This document shows positions 1 through 11,814 of a stretch of 64,000 bases of DNA, one piece after another. Numbering within the stretch: position 1 is the first letter of the stretch; every line of letters starts with the position of its first letter. Made by a program: the position numbers and the translations under genes. This DNA is from Acanthosepion esculentum (lineage: Eukaryota > Mollusca > Cephalopoda > Sepiida > Sepiidae), in NCBI GenBank assembly GCA_964036315.1, contig OZ038487.1, forward strand, positions 49,640,659 to 49,704,658. Direction: 5' to 3'. The notes below the pieces were generated by a model that saw only the letters and a list, made by a program, of their open reading frames with translations, was not told where the DNA came from and made no database searches.

Positions 1-874
1 TGTACTAGTTCTCATAAGGATGTTAGCTTCCTGGTCCCTTTTTAAGTAAGTTTCTATGATGCTCTGGTAAAAATAAGTCACCACGGTTGATGAGGGATTT
101 TACACTATTGCTATGAGTGTGTGGACGTTTTATAGTAAATATTTATGGTTTCCTGGAACATTTGTCTTGCAAACAATATTGGCAGACTCATGTGAGTTCG
201 GGTAAAAAAAAACCCAGAAAACTTGGAATTTAAAACAAGAAGCAATTAATGCATGTTATTAACAAAAGGAATTACATGTGTACACAATGGAAATCGAATG
301 AAAATACATTGAAACTAGCTACAAGAATGTGCTTGTTATGTGTGTCTGTGAAACAAGAGTTGGTGATAGACATGTGTATATGTATGAAAGAGTTCAAAAG
401 TCAACAGAGGACCAAGGAAGTGAACATACCAGTGTTCTTTACCCATGTTCAACTAAAGCTGAAAGCAAGAGGAAAAAGAGAGAATATGCTTGCCTTTTTA
501 TACATTTAAAGAGTACACCCTAATGAGCGTTTTTGACAAAGCCAAATGGGGGTAACACACAAGCTCTAAGCAATATCTGACTCTTCATGATCTCTCTTTG
601 TCTCTGCTCAGCCATCCAGTCACACAAACTCTTTAAATTGGGGGCTCACTGTTTTCCTCTATATGATTAGATTAATTTTTACCTCAAACTTTGACTAATG
701 GAGAAGCATTGGTTAAGCTCCTTGATAAGGAAGGAGATAATGTTAATATATTTATTGTATCTTTATTTCATTACAGACTCACTGACTGATATACCTTTGT
801 GTCACATATAATCAATAGCAAGGACAATTTTTTTAAACAAAAAGAACTTGACCAGGGTATTTTTTGGAAGATAA
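1..874. other. Unassigned AT-rich sequence
   Basis: I see no recognisable element. Short reading frames of 64 to 86 codons (for example 249-509 on the plus strand) have no motif I recognise and no repeat partner elsewhere in the window. Confidence 0.5.
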
Positions 875-958
875 TATAGTGTGTGTCAGAAATACCTCAT
901 ACTGTGTTTACCATTATGCAGGTGGTATTTGTGGGAAGTATTTCTGAGACACCCTGTA
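875..958. mobile_element. 84-bp terminal inverted repeat miniature element (mariner-like ends)
   Basis: The arms 875-895 and 938-958 are inverted repeats matching at 18 of 21 positions, and both begin with TA. The right end reads, inward, 'tacagggtgtctcagaaa', which resembles the CAGGGTGT-type ends of mariner elements. The interior is only about 42 bp, so nothing could be encoded. I read it as a deletion derivative or MITE; the family call is inference. Confidence 0.5.
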
Positions 959-1539
959 TTTTCAAGCCAAGCATCCTTTGTTTTATAGCACACAATACCA
1001 AGAGGTAGAGCATGTGTGGGAAAATGAAATAAAAGCAATACATAAAATAATAATAAAGAATTTTTAAAAAAATTATTTTCCCATAATGCAAGTTATAAAG
1101 AAATTAGAAAGGGTTTCTGGTCACATGTGTGATTTTATGACACCACTTTCGGAAAGGGCAGAATCTTTCTATTTTCCACTTTGCAACAATATGTGTTTCA
1201 GCAGTCCCACTCATGAAGTAGAAGTTTGGTCTTCCCAATTCTGTATGAAGCTGACTTGAGCATATGACCAGCTGTACCCATTCGTATCCTTACTTCTGAT
1301 AAATCTTTTAGAATCAAAAATAAAAACGGACTTACTCAAGAGACAATTAACTTTGTTTCAATACAGTCAACAAAAAAGAAATAAATGTCTGTAGCAGAAA
1401 CAGAAGTTTTGTATGTTTCTCCTACACTTTGTTTACATATTGAACATGCACCTTCACTGAAAAATACACACAAAAGCCACAACTTCCACACATTATTTAT
1501 AATAAACAACAGATAAAGGATAATGGTAATTACACACAC

Positions 1540-1541
<2 letters not shown>
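959..1541. other. Unassigned AT-rich sequence
   Basis: No element or coding motif is visible. The interval contains A/T runs and ends at a TA microsatellite. Confidence 0.45.
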
Positions 1542-1578
<37 letters not shown>

Positions 1579-1745
1579 CTTCAAACATTATTATAATGGA
1601 AAATATTTCAAATAGACATCCCATTTTTATTTATTCATTTATTAAACAGTGTGTATTTTATAAGCCTGTACATTAGAGAAATCCTGGTAAAAAAAAAAAT
1701 CAAACCATTATCCCCCTTTTGTAGACGAAACTACCTTTTAATCTG
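1542..1745 (-). repeat. SINE-B fragment with TA tail (1542-1577)
   Basis: A TA tract of about 36 bp is followed by 'aacttcaaacattatta' and 'attaaacagtgtgtatttt', matching the tail-side half of the SINE-B copies at 14452, 18556 and 25251. A block 'ccccctttgtagac' near 1715-1730 corresponds to the stretch next to the B box. In minus orientation the TA tract is the 3' tail. The copy is diverged and the B box itself is not clear. Confidence 0.5.
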
Positions 1746-3059
1746 GAATGATTTACTACTCAACCAAGAAAAATGTCACAGTAAGCAAGACTATGCAGAG
1801 TGCATCCTCTTCACCAATATCTGCTCCATTTCATATCCAAAATGTAAACAAAGCAATTTCCAAAGAATTAATGGATTCATTTTTTTAATACTATTGAATC
1901 ATTTGGGGAAAAAATGCATTTGTTTAAAAATATCCATTGGACAATGATATAACATTAGAAATATAATCAGAAAGACATTTTAACTTTTTGCAGGTGTTGC
2001 TATGTAATCTGCCAGGAAGAATGTTAATGATAACCTTTCTGGATATACTTTTATCTCTTCTTAAATAAGTAGAATAAAAATAAATAATATTTTTCAAAGA
2101 AGATATTATTTGTGGTATTATATTTGGTGATGAAATATGTCTAACATTATTATAATAATATTTAAAGTAATAAAAATATCTTATTTCTTCATATATATGT
2201 GCACACAAATATGAATAGATAGGATTTCGTGCCATCTCCTTAAATTATCCTGACAATCAATATTAAATTTTGTTTGCTAATTTTTCAACTTTAACTCATA
2301 TCTAATGAGGTTATTAATAATAAATAGAGCTAAACTTTCTGCTGAATTACATTAGTGTGATTGTGAAAAGATGGACATGTTAAGTTAAGATAAAGAAATA
2401 TCATTTGACCTGAGACTCTGGAGAACCAAAATACAGGTTACTCCTCCCCCACTTCCAAAAATGAGAAAGAAACTCTCCATCTTCATCTCACATAAAAATG
2501 TTTAACCACTTGAGTAATTTTAAAAAAATTATTTACTTTTTTGCAGGAAAAGGAAATTTCTCAATAGATATCTCCTCAGCCAAATTCTAGTAGTTAAATA
2601 TATTAAAAAAAACCTCGGTTAAAAAATTTAGTCTTGAGTAGGATGTAATTTTAGAAGAACTGGAAAAAAAACCCCCAAAAAAACAGAATTAAATGTCTTT
2701 TCCTGATCAGTGATAATACTCCTAAGAGAATTTGTACAATTTTAAAAATAAAGAGTTAAAAATGCTTTTAGTAGGTAAGACTCAGAAATGTGTAGCCCAA
2801 AAGAAAATTTATCCGTTTAACTAAACAGACGAAAAATTTATCTCTACTAATTTACCTAGATTCTTTGTAGCAGAAAGAGTTTGTAACATCAAACTTAATT
2901 TTTGCTGTTTTTCTCAATGTTATTTAATAAAGGAAAACGAAACCAAAAATTTACAAACTAATAAATGCATATCCCTTTTCAGGACACGGCTAACCACAGC
3001 TTCCTTTTACTTTATTATCTATGAATTGCCATGTTTTCTCAGGGAAAGATTATGGAGTT
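1746..3059. other. Unassigned AT-rich sequence
   Basis: No repeat partner or coding motif is recognised. Frames such as 1924-2235 minus are rich in Tyr, Ile and Lys, as expected from random AT-rich DNA. Confidence 0.45.
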
Positions 3060-3255
3060 GTTTCCTCATTGCTTTCTCTATGGTTTGGGATTCAATTTTC
3101 CTACTTCTAGACTGGTTGCCACTCAAGGCAAGAGAACGCAGTATACCCTGCTATTTAACTCATAAATGGAACAAGAGATACATCCATACCTTTCCCAAGA
3201 TCATTAGTGTATAAATGAACACAACAGATGAGAGGGGAATTTGAACTCTGCTTGC
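3060..3255 (-). repeat. SINE-A copy, minus orientation
   Basis: In minus orientation the order is a B-box-like 'gagttcaaattcc' (about 3240), the block 'catttataca', 'gggaaaggtatgga' (about 3195), 'aaatagcagg' (about 3155) and the 3' part 'ggcaaccagtctagaag' (about 3110). The same order occurs at 25575, 48352 and 53168. The tRNA-like head is present and the A box is degenerate. Confidence 0.65.
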
Positions 3256-3854
3256 CTGTTCAAATTTTCATACGAATAACAATTACACCATCAGCAGTCA
3301 TCTTGATTATGCTGCATGAACCTTTTTTTTTTTTAGCTTTTTACAAAATAAAAAGAAATAAAATCACAGTCCAATAAACTGAAAAGGCATTCTGATTTAA
3401 ATACTATGTTAATTTTAATATTAATTTTATTCATGTGCTTTTCAAAAGATTTTTACCTATATTTTTGGACCTTCAGTGACAATTTCTTTTTTATGCTTAA
3501 CAGGCAAAATAGTAAAAAAGAAAGGTATTTGGAGCAGGTGGAATCATTTGCCATAAAGAAAATCCTTTTACCTTTTATTAAATTTAAAAGCAAAGTCACG
3601 ATTTGACTTCAGACTGCAATCATTTAAAAAGCTGAGTCATTTCCATAAAGATATTTTAATTTCAGTCGCTGAGGAAGTATTTGCATATTAGGCACTCCTT
3701 TCAAATGCTCCAGTCAACAAAATACAGCAGGTTAAAAAAAAATCTACAACTACTCCATGAGAATAACCTTAACAATTGGATATTGTTTAGATATCTTACT
3801 CAATTGTTCATCGAAATGAAGACCTAAGAACCACTCAAGGTAGAGGTTTACTAA
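3256..3854. other. Unassigned AT-rich sequence
   Basis: No element or coding motif is recognised. Confidence 0.4.
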
Positions 3855-4400
3855 ATGGGATTTTATTGCAGTAAGAAGAATAAGGATACATAATGGTTGG
3901 TCCTAAATTTGAAGAGATTAAGATTGTAGCATCTTCTTGAGAGTTTGTTTCACAAAGTAGCAGTTCTTAGAAAAAAGGTGTCTGGGCATAACTTCCTCCT
4001 CACAAATGGAATACAAAGGTAATGAGGATGATTTTATCCTGTGTACATCAAATGATGTGTCTGAAATGGTCATACAGAATAGGACATTTGCTATGAAAGA
4101 GTAGTGATAGGCTTGCAATGTTTTGTCTGTGGGGAAAGGGGCTATAGGGTTTAGAATAATTCATTACCCAAAAGGCTCCATAAGCATTTAGAACTGTGAA
4201 GGTTAGAAAGTGAAGATTTGGCAGCAACAGTTCAGATATGGCAGTAATATTCCATTTTTGGTCTGATCTGACTTTTGTAAAAAGAGAGAGAGAGAGAGAG
4301 AGAGCATGGCAAGAGGAGCTGGGTATTTTCTGGAGTGACACAAGGAACTGAACATTTTTACTGATGGACTTATACACCAGTTCCACTTAGTCCAGGATGA
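3855..4400 (-). mobile_element. LINE-B 3' fragment
   Basis: This copy aligns along its length with the plus-strand sequence at 41715-42550, 47764-48130 and 53463-53800, sharing blocks such as 'ataggcttgcaa', 'gtctgtggggaaagg' and 'aataattcattaccca'. In the better copy at 41.7 kb the minus-strand translation is a reverse-transcriptase C-terminus (SFFPRATSLWYRLP and FKSRVNHYLS). This copy has lost frame and carries a (GA)n expansion at 4283-4304. Confidence 0.6.
4283..4304. repeat. (GA)n microsatellite
   Basis: Eleven GA units lie inside the LINE-B fragment. The corresponding place in the 42-kb copy has no such run, so the expansion happened after insertion. Confidence 0.9.
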
Positions 4401-5033
4401 GCTTGTCATAATAGATATTCAAGGGAAGAGAAGCCTCATTCAGAGTACAACTGTTCATCATGTCTGGAGAAAATTCATGGCATTTGTGATCTACAGAGTT
4501 TTTACATCAAGTAAGACGTTTGTAATGAAAAAATTTCCAATAATGACAAATGGTTCCAAGTGCAATATAGAGCATAATATTATTTTTTAACTCACTGCAC
4601 CATCTTTGATTTCCAACAGTAAATCTGGTCTCTACACAATTTTATTTCACTTTTTCAGGGTGTAGAAATTGTTTAAATAAGTTAATTATTTTTGTTTTAA
4701 TAACAAATCAGACTACTTATTCCACCAACTGAATGATTTCAGTTTCATTTTAGTCTAAGATAACATTGTTAAAAAGCACAATAAATTGGCTATAAAAAAT
4801 TACTGAAATTACTTGAATTTGCCTTTGAGCATTGTAAAAAAAAAAAAATTAGAAAAAAAAGGCTTCTGTAATTGGAAGAAGCATTATTAGAAGAACATAG
4901 TGTCTTTCTAAACCAGAATTTTCCCATGAAGGTAGCAGAATAAAAACAAAACTCATTTAATATATATGGCAGAATGTATTGTGGTTGGACAAAACCAAAC
5001 TTAAATAATATGACTAAAATTAAAAACACCAGG
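4401..5033. other. Unassigned AT-rich sequence
   Basis: The first few tens of bases may continue LINE-B. The rest shows no recognisable feature. Confidence 0.4.
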
Positions 5034-5140
5034 GCTTACACCCATATCACAGTGAAACACCATTTCACCAAAGTTGAGCAACATCAAGCCTAATCAGTAT
5101 CAGTTGAGAGCTCGATCTGGCAGTGCATTGCATGTTTCCG
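5034..5140 (+). pseudogene. 5S rRNA-derived relic
   Basis: The order 'gcttac', 'ccatatcacagtgaaacacc', 'caccaaagttgagcaacatc' and 'aagcctaatcagta' follows the 5' half and internal control region of metazoan 5S rRNA, including the box A and box C positions. About a dozen bases of the helix III region are missing after 'aacacc'. The 3' third ('gagagctcgatctggcagtg') is only loosely similar. It is a decayed pseudogene or the head of a 5S-derived (SINE3-type) retroposon, not a functional gene. Confidence 0.6.
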
Positions 5141-5552
5141 TCAAATAATGGAAGCATTATTAATAAAAAAGAAAAAGCGAACATGCAATAATATCAACTA
5201 GGAACACGGCCACAATGTGCTGACCATGTTTGGAAAATAAAACATTCCTATAACTCTAGATACATACATAAAACAATCCATACATTCAGTTAAAAGTAAA
5301 AATAAAATTCATCTTTGATAATGGCTAAAACTATAGCCAAAAAGCGTTTGAGCAATTTTTATAAAATTCACATCCAGAAAAGAAAATTTTACAAAAACAT
5401 GAAAAATTATATAAAAAAACTTAATCGCATTACTGTGTCAGTCACTTTTAATGAAACTTGTATGAAAGAGGGATTGCTACCCAAATACATATATATATGT
5501 GATAGACTTTCATGTCAATTCCAACATATGATGTTCAACGCATATGAAAACA
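5141..5552. other. Unassigned sequence with an 81-codon frame
   Basis: A Lys-rich frame at 5315-5560 plus has no recognisable motif and AT-rich composition. I do not treat it as a gene. Confidence 0.4.
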
Positions 5553-5700
5553 TGGTTTAAATTCAGAATTTTCATTCACCCAGACTGGCTGCCACTCAAG
5601 GCCAGTAATCCAGTCTACCTTGCTATTTAATCCTAGGAAGACAGATTTATGCCTTTTCAGATAGCATTATCATGACATAATCGAAACAGATTCAACTGAA
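5553..5700 (-). repeat. SINE-A 3' part, minus orientation
   Basis: The blocks 'agactggctgccactcaagg', 'ccttgctatttaa' and 'aggaagacagatttatgcc' match the other minus-strand SINE-A copies at 3.1 and 25.6 kb. The tRNA-like head is missing or unrecognisable. Confidence 0.55.
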
Positions 5701-5754
5701 ATTTGAAATGAACTTGTTGATTCTGTCTGTAGTACTGATCATTAAAATACCTCG

Positions 5755-5818
<64 letters not shown>
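5755..5818. repeat. (TA)n microsatellite
   Basis: About 64 bp of near-perfect TA with one C interruption. Confidence 0.95.
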
Positions 5819-5824
<6 letters not shown>

Positions 5825-5873
5825 AGGTACATGAGTAAGTCTGCTGCTTAATAATGAAAAATAAGCATTTATC

Positions 5874-6113
5874 TTACAGAATATTTTTCAGTTTATCTTC
5901 TTCCTTTTCTAATTGAACAGCTTCTTTCCTCACACTGCTGCTTTGTGGAACTGACTCCTGTGAGGATGCTTTCGAAACCACTGCAATTTTAACCTCTTCA
6001 AGTCTCGAGGTTAATTGTTATTGTTCCCACATAAACTGTGCCTCTTATTGCTCATACAACAACCTCCTTCAGTAACCCTCTACCTTGTATGGTTCTTGAG
6101 CCTTTTATTGGGT
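5874..6113 (-). pseudogene. Intronless coding relic, C-terminal part of an unidentified helical protein
   Basis: One minus-strand frame of 80 codons reads as plausible protein throughout but is interrupted by four in-frame stops at 6105-6107, 6069-6071, 6045-6047 and 6018-6020. Three are TAA and one TGA, each one C-to-T change from CAA or CGA. The last 47 residues are uninterrupted, end at a TAA (5874-5876) and include EEVKIAVVSKASSQESVPQS and REAV-like then QLEKEEDKLKNIL. Composition is Glu/Lys/Gln-rich, suggesting helix or coiled coil. I do not recognise the parent. It looks like a retro-pseudogene fragment; a real exon with damaged frame is less likely. Confidence 0.45.
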
Positions 6114-7224
6114 GAACAAAAAATCACAATGAAAAATTGAAAAGGAAAAAATGCAATGAAATAACAGCTGTACAAACTGTTATGAAACAACCACGAGCAT
6201 GCAAAGTAGAAAAATGCAATCAAATGTGATTATTTTTTAACTGACATCACCTTGAAAGCTCTTTAAAGAGTAATGGTTTTTAATTATCTATTATTTTGAA
6301 ATTTTGCTTTATTATTTGAACTTGTAGGTCATCACTTATTTCTATATTGTCCCTGTCCATATTTAACTGACTGGAATGTGCAAAAGTAACATCTTAACAG
6401 AAAATAAATATGACAAGTAGATGTCAAAAGGTTGGGAATAAAGCAAAAAATATCAGTCAATATAAGAATAACAGTTTGAATAGATTTGGGTAGAATAATT
6501 CCTCATCTCAAAGATTAAAAAAAATTTCCTTTAAGTTGGTATAGGTGTTTTTTTCAACTTTTGTATTGTTATATAAGTGAATATTTCCATGAATTTAAAT
6601 CATTAAACGAAAAAAATTGTCAGAAGATTCTGCATAAAAACAAGAGTTTATGGTCTCATAATGGGCTCTCTTTTACTATGAGCTTATACCAAAGTTTATT
6701 TGGCTTAGTCTTAATCTTTGAAAAATATAATACTGATTTATTGATTTTGTGGCATATCAATGACCTTATGGATAATTTAATGCCGAAATTGTTTTGGGGT
6801 TAAAAGAGAGTAAAATGAATAAATCGCTAAAAAAAATTTCATTTTCATAAGAAGGCAAAATGATTTTTGGTGTTTAGATTATTGTGTAAACTGAATATTT
6901 TGAAAGTTTGAATATAGGAATTTGATTGATTGGTTGTTCTGTTTTAACAGCATATCAACTGTCAGTTCAGAGATTTGTAAAAATTGGATATTTCATATAG
7001 AAATTGTGTGAGCCATTGTGTTTTTTTAGGAATTTATTTTTTGAATGAAATCAATTTTGTGTAGAGAGGATAAAATAAATCTCTAGATAAAAATATTTGA
7101 TGATTAAAGATTTTTTGCATGAAGATTGTATAAACTGTATATTTTGAGAACTTTGAATAAATGCCTTGATCATAAATTGCATATCAAAATTGTATGGGGG
7201 GTCATTGTATGTGTTTTTATGTAC

Positions 7225-7226
<2 letters not shown>
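6114..7226. other. Unassigned sequence with a diverged internal direct repeat
   Basis: Blocks at about 6877-6925 ('attgtgtaaactgaatatt') and 6994-7030 recur in the same order at about 7121-7170 and 7182-7220. No coding motif is seen. Confidence 0.4.

Positions 7227-7279
<53 letters not shown>
7227..7279. repeat. (TA)n(TG)n compound microsatellite
   Basis: About 33 bp of TA followed by 20 bp of TG. Confidence 0.95.
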
Positions 7280-7638
7280 TAAATTTCTCAGAATAAATCT
7301 GTAGAGAAGACAAACTGAATAAAATAGACAATCGGAAAATAGTACTTAGTCCTTGCTGGTATGTTTCTTCATTTGACTTTATGAAGGCAAGTGATGATAA
7401 GCAAAAGCAAAGCATTGTGTAGTTACATGAAGTTACTTCGGTGTAAGCTTCTGTGTGGATATTAGTAACTTTTTCTTTTTTTGGGGGGCTATTTTCCAAT
7501 CATCTATTTTATTCAATTTGATTTCTCTACAGATTTATTCTGAGAAATTTAACACATGGGAAACCAAAACAGACCTTAATCAAAAAAAAACAAAATTTCA
7601 AATGATGCATGTGCAAGGACTAAGTACTATTTTTCAAT
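7277..7638. repeat. Rearranged fold-back repeat between two TA tracts
   Basis: The segment 7277-7334 ('ttaaatttctcagaataaat' and onwards) is inverted at 7500-7556. A second segment 7336-7359 ('aatagtacttagtccttgc') is inverted at 7613-7638. The right-hand blocks keep the order of the left rather than reversing it, so this is not a simple hairpin. Each outer edge is a TA tract. The family is unknown. Confidence 0.6.
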
Positions 7639-7649
7639 TGTGTACATTT

Positions 7650-7680
7650 TATATATATATATATATATAGATAGATAGAT
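7650..7680. repeat. (TA)n(GATA)n microsatellite
   Basis: About 20 bp of TA followed by three GATA units. Confidence 0.9.
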
Positions 7681-7997
7681 GTGTTGCAGCAATAATTCTC
7701 CAAACATTTTGGGTTAAATAATATGGACAAGTTCTGTCTATCAGATTTTTTTTTTTTATTTAATTTTTAAAATTTCCAAATTCGGTGCTCTGTATTATTG
7801 CTAAATTTGCCAAAGTTCATATTTACTTTTATATCTCATATTATTTTCTTTCTGAGTTCTTCGAAATGTTACTAAATTCATTTTCAAAGATTATTCTCTG
7901 TATATTTATGCAACCGTTTTTAATTCCGGCATTCTAACATTTGATATAACCAATTTCAAGTCATTCAAATTACGTCATATAAACAGTCAAACTGAAC

Positions 7998-7998
<1 letters not shown>
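7681..7998. other. Unassigned AT-rich sequence
   Basis: Nothing recognisable. Confidence 0.4.

Positions 7999-8032
<34 letters not shown>
7999..8032. repeat. (TA)n microsatellite
   Basis: About 34 bp of perfect AT. Confidence 0.95.
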
Positions 8033-8036
<4 letters not shown>

Positions 8037-10754
8037 TATGTTTGTATTAGTGTTTGTGGAATGTAACTTCTATGTAAGTGCATTCTGTATCATATTTTAG
8101 TGCATACAGGAATGTATTTTAAGAATTTAAAAATCTAATTCAGATTAACAAGGTGAAAGATTTCTCTTAAGATGTTTTCGTTGGTAGTACTTTATTTATG
8201 CAGGGCTCAGATGATAAGTAAAATAAAGTATACGATAACAGTTAGGTGTTAAAAATGCACAACAAGAAAGTAGAACATGCCAAACGGTTTGCAGATTTTA
8301 TATTTAAGAGAGATGAAAAAAAAAAAAGGGAACGGAAAACCATTGAACTGATTACATGTCAGGAATGAAAATTTGCAAAAAAAATAAAGAAAGAAACAGA
8401 CACGAATGAATTACAAGTGAGAGCTAACAATAGAAAAACATTTTCTCAGAAAAAAAGTTTTCATCCAATCAACTGTCTCAATAAAAAAAAAACATTAAAA
8501 AAGACCTTCAAAATGTATTGTGCACCAATTTGATACATGTGATCATGATAAACTGAAGATTAAACCTGAATTGCCAACAAGGAAGCCATACCTGTTCATT
8601 GTTCAAATTGTCTTTTTAGATTCCTTCCATCCAAGACAATGTACATTGACCCTCTCATCCGCACAAGTTTACCGCTCCACGCTAGTGCCCATTCCAGACC
8701 TTAATAGCCACTCTAACTTGATCTTGGCCCACTCAAAACATTCAGGATTCTTTCTAAAACTAATATTATGAAATAACCATTCTTGTTCTATGTAAAACTT
8801 TATAACTTTTTGGTTGATTTCAACTGTATTACAGAATCAAATGAGTTGGTGTCATACACATTCACTCAAAAATTCATGCAAATAGAAAGAAACTGCAGCA
8901 GAAAATAAGATGGATGAACATGTAATCATGAAATAAGACAAAAACTATAAAATTTTAAAGATTTTAAAACAACAATATATGAAGAAAGGAGAAAAAAATC
9001 ATGGCAGAAAAAAAAAATAAAACTATAAAAATAAGGAATAATTGTTAAACAAAGCAGAATGACAAAAAGGTGAAAAAAGAAAGAGGAAAAATTTGAGGGG
9101 GAAAAAAATCACTAAACAATAAAACACCAGAAAGACAGACAGAAAAAAAACACATGAAATAAAAAAAACATAAAACCTGACAATAAAAAACCTAAAGTGA
9201 CAAAATAGTTCACATATATATATATATAAAATTCCATATCAAGAAAGTACACAAAAAATATCAACAAAGATTTAAATAAGATGCAGAATCTAATAAGTAA
9301 ACATGTAAACAATTATACTGATTGACCAACCAAAAACATATTAGAATTGTACAAAAAACAATCCTCATCAGAACCATATTATTCATTGTTTTTTCCTGTT
9401 TTTTTTTTCTTTGGGTACAGAATCATTTATTTTTTCTTCGTCTTCTTTCTTTCAATTCTTCCCGGCCTTCATTTCTTTTTTTTAAAATCTTTTCCTGTCC
9501 ACCGTTATCTTCCTTAATACTTGTCAACATAGCACCATGCCCTATATTCAGGAATCAAGAATTAATTTCAGCACTGGTGATTTTATCCATTATAAAAGGT
9601 ATTGGTGCCGTTAGCCTCAGGCATTGACAAATGAAAGCTTCAACCTATCATGGGTGGTCAATGGAATTTTCTAGAAGCCTTAAGAAATGTAAGTGGTCCT
9701 GGTGTCTTGATGGCACCCCAACTAAGCCCTGAGGCCAAGGAGCATTCCCCCAGAGGTCCTTTTGGCTAAGTTAGTTGACGTAATTCTGGTAAAAGATATA
9801 GTAATAGTGGACAGGACATTTGTAATGGTTGGTTAAGGTCTGTTAAGTGGTTGGTAGTGAGGAGGTGACCAAGGGAGTGGTTTGAATCTGAGAAGGGGTG
9901 AATAAGGTGGATGGTTAATGTATAATGGGTGGGAGCCATTTTTTTTTTCTTTTATTATTATTATTATTATCAACATTTTTTTTTTATTATTCTGGTGCTT
10001 ATTGTTTTTTGGTATTTTTCTGTCTTGTGATGAAAGGGTCTTCATCTTTTTTTTCGTCATTGGACACAAAAGACTTCAAAGGTCTTCATTTTACTTTTCT
10101 CTATAATTTTCTCTTTTACATGTTTTTAAATGAAAAGAGGAAAAGAAAAAGGTGTTTGGAAAAAACAATATAAACAAAAAAATGAAGCTAAAGAAGAAAG
10201 TTGTTTGTGTAAAAGGTTAAAAACAATGAGGAAAAGAGAAGAGTAATGGAAAAGATAATGGTGGTGGCAGCAGTGGTAGAGGAAACAATATTAGTGGTGG
10301 CAAGGGTAAAGTCAAATATGATATCTACTAAGTTTATCTAAGTGAGGCACAAGGCTAAATGGATGAGTACAGCTAGAAAGGTCAAGTTATTTTGATCCTA
10401 AAAGTAAGTATAGTATGCCTGCCTTCAAAATCAGCATTTCAAGTTATGGCTTTTTATTCTAGTTTACTAAATACAAGTGCTGGCATGATAAAATCATTTC
10501 CTCCAATTTGCCAATTATGGCACAATGCTAATTTGGCACGGCATGCTCATTATTTTTCAAATAATTCTCTTTCTGGCATGATTATTTTCTTTCATGTTTA
10601 TTAAACTTACATTAAAAAAAAAAAAAAAGAAAAAAAAAAATCACTGGCAGAAAGTTTATTTGAGCTGATATGCTAATTTTATAAACTGAAAATTCATATT
10701 TTCTTTTCTTACATTGAATATTACTCCCACATATGTATTCCTACTATATTTTTA
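8033..10754. other. Unassigned sequence, A-rich then pyrimidine-rich
   Basis: 8230-9250 is A-rich on the plus strand. 8560-8720 is more balanced in composition but gives no recognised protein on either strand. 9370-9510 is pyrimidine-rich. There is an (ATT)n run near 9950-9970 and a (GGT)-rich stretch near 10258-10320. The frames here are low complexity. I see no gene. Confidence 0.4.
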
Positions 10755-11221
10755 GAGATTCTTGATAAAATCTAAAGAATCTGCAATGTTACTGGTCCTG
10801 ACCTGGCATCTCAGCTACAGTTAATTTCCCATCACTGTAACTTAGCTTCCGTGTGCTTTTTCTATAAATACTTTCATGGTAACTGTTCTGAGGAAATCGA
10901 CTTTATGAATTTAAGTGTAGTACTAGATTGGCAGCAAGGTCTCATCATTTCACAGTTGAAATGGCTAGATATAACCATGTTCTATATTAATAGTTCCTTT
11001 TCTTGCACTTCTCACTTGTGGAACTCTTCTGGCATCTTGCTTTCCAGTCAACTTTGATCTTCAAAAATTTAAACGCATCATTACCTTCTGTCATATTAAT
11101 TCTTGTTCTTTCATTGTCCTCTCTCTTTAATAGTAGTTTTTCTCATATTCTCTAATACTCATTAACCCCTTGTGTGTGAGTATCCTTATTGCCTTACTTG
11201 AGGTGAAATGATTAAAAAAAA
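10755..11221 (+). mobile_element. LINE-A 3' fragment
   Basis: The order matches the better copy at 61.6 kb: 'attcttgataaaatc' (LDKIQR), 'aaatactttcatggtaactg' (KYFHGNC), 'cttgtggaactcttc' (LWNS) and the 3' end 'ccttacttgaggtgaaatg' plus an A run. It is a 5'-truncated, frame-broken copy of a CR1/Jockey-like reverse transcriptase C-terminus with its 3' UTR. Confidence 0.75.
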
Positions 11222-11814
11222 TATCATGACTATTCCATAGGGCCCCTGTATTTGATATAAAAGAGTAACTGGGTTTGAGCAACAACCACTGGTAGCAACT
11301 GGAGAGAGCTAAGTACTTCAGCCATGAGGCAGGCAAAAAAAAAAAGGAAAAGTTGAAAAATTAAGACTTTTTGAAGAAAGTGTAGAGAAAAATAAAAGAA
11401 ATATCCAAAATATTTAAAAATGAAGAAAAATTTAAAATGTTTCATTTAAAAGAGAAAAATGAAAAGGAGAATAAAATAAATTTGAAAAAATTTGAAAAAA
11501 ATAAAATTAAAAAAACTGTCCCATAACTTGTTTCAATTTGCATATAAAATTTATATGCTAAGCTAACAATTATTATGGGACAGAGGCAATAACAGATTAA
11601 AAATACTGTAAAGAGTGTGAAAGAATAAAAGTGTTTATAAACCATAATTTACAATAATAAGTGAAGATTGTATTGCTTCAGGTTACTGGGGTGGTGGGGA
11701 GAAATATTTTTCTGCTGATTGAGTTATTGATAACAGGAACTTGTTCATTGATGCTATGAATATCTTTTTCAACTGTAAGTTCTTGTAAAACATTTTACGA
11801 AGTGTATTAATTAT
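11222..11814. other. Unassigned A-rich sequence
   Basis: 11330-11515 is A/G-rich. Minus-strand frames here are Phe-rich low-complexity translations. Confidence 0.4.
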
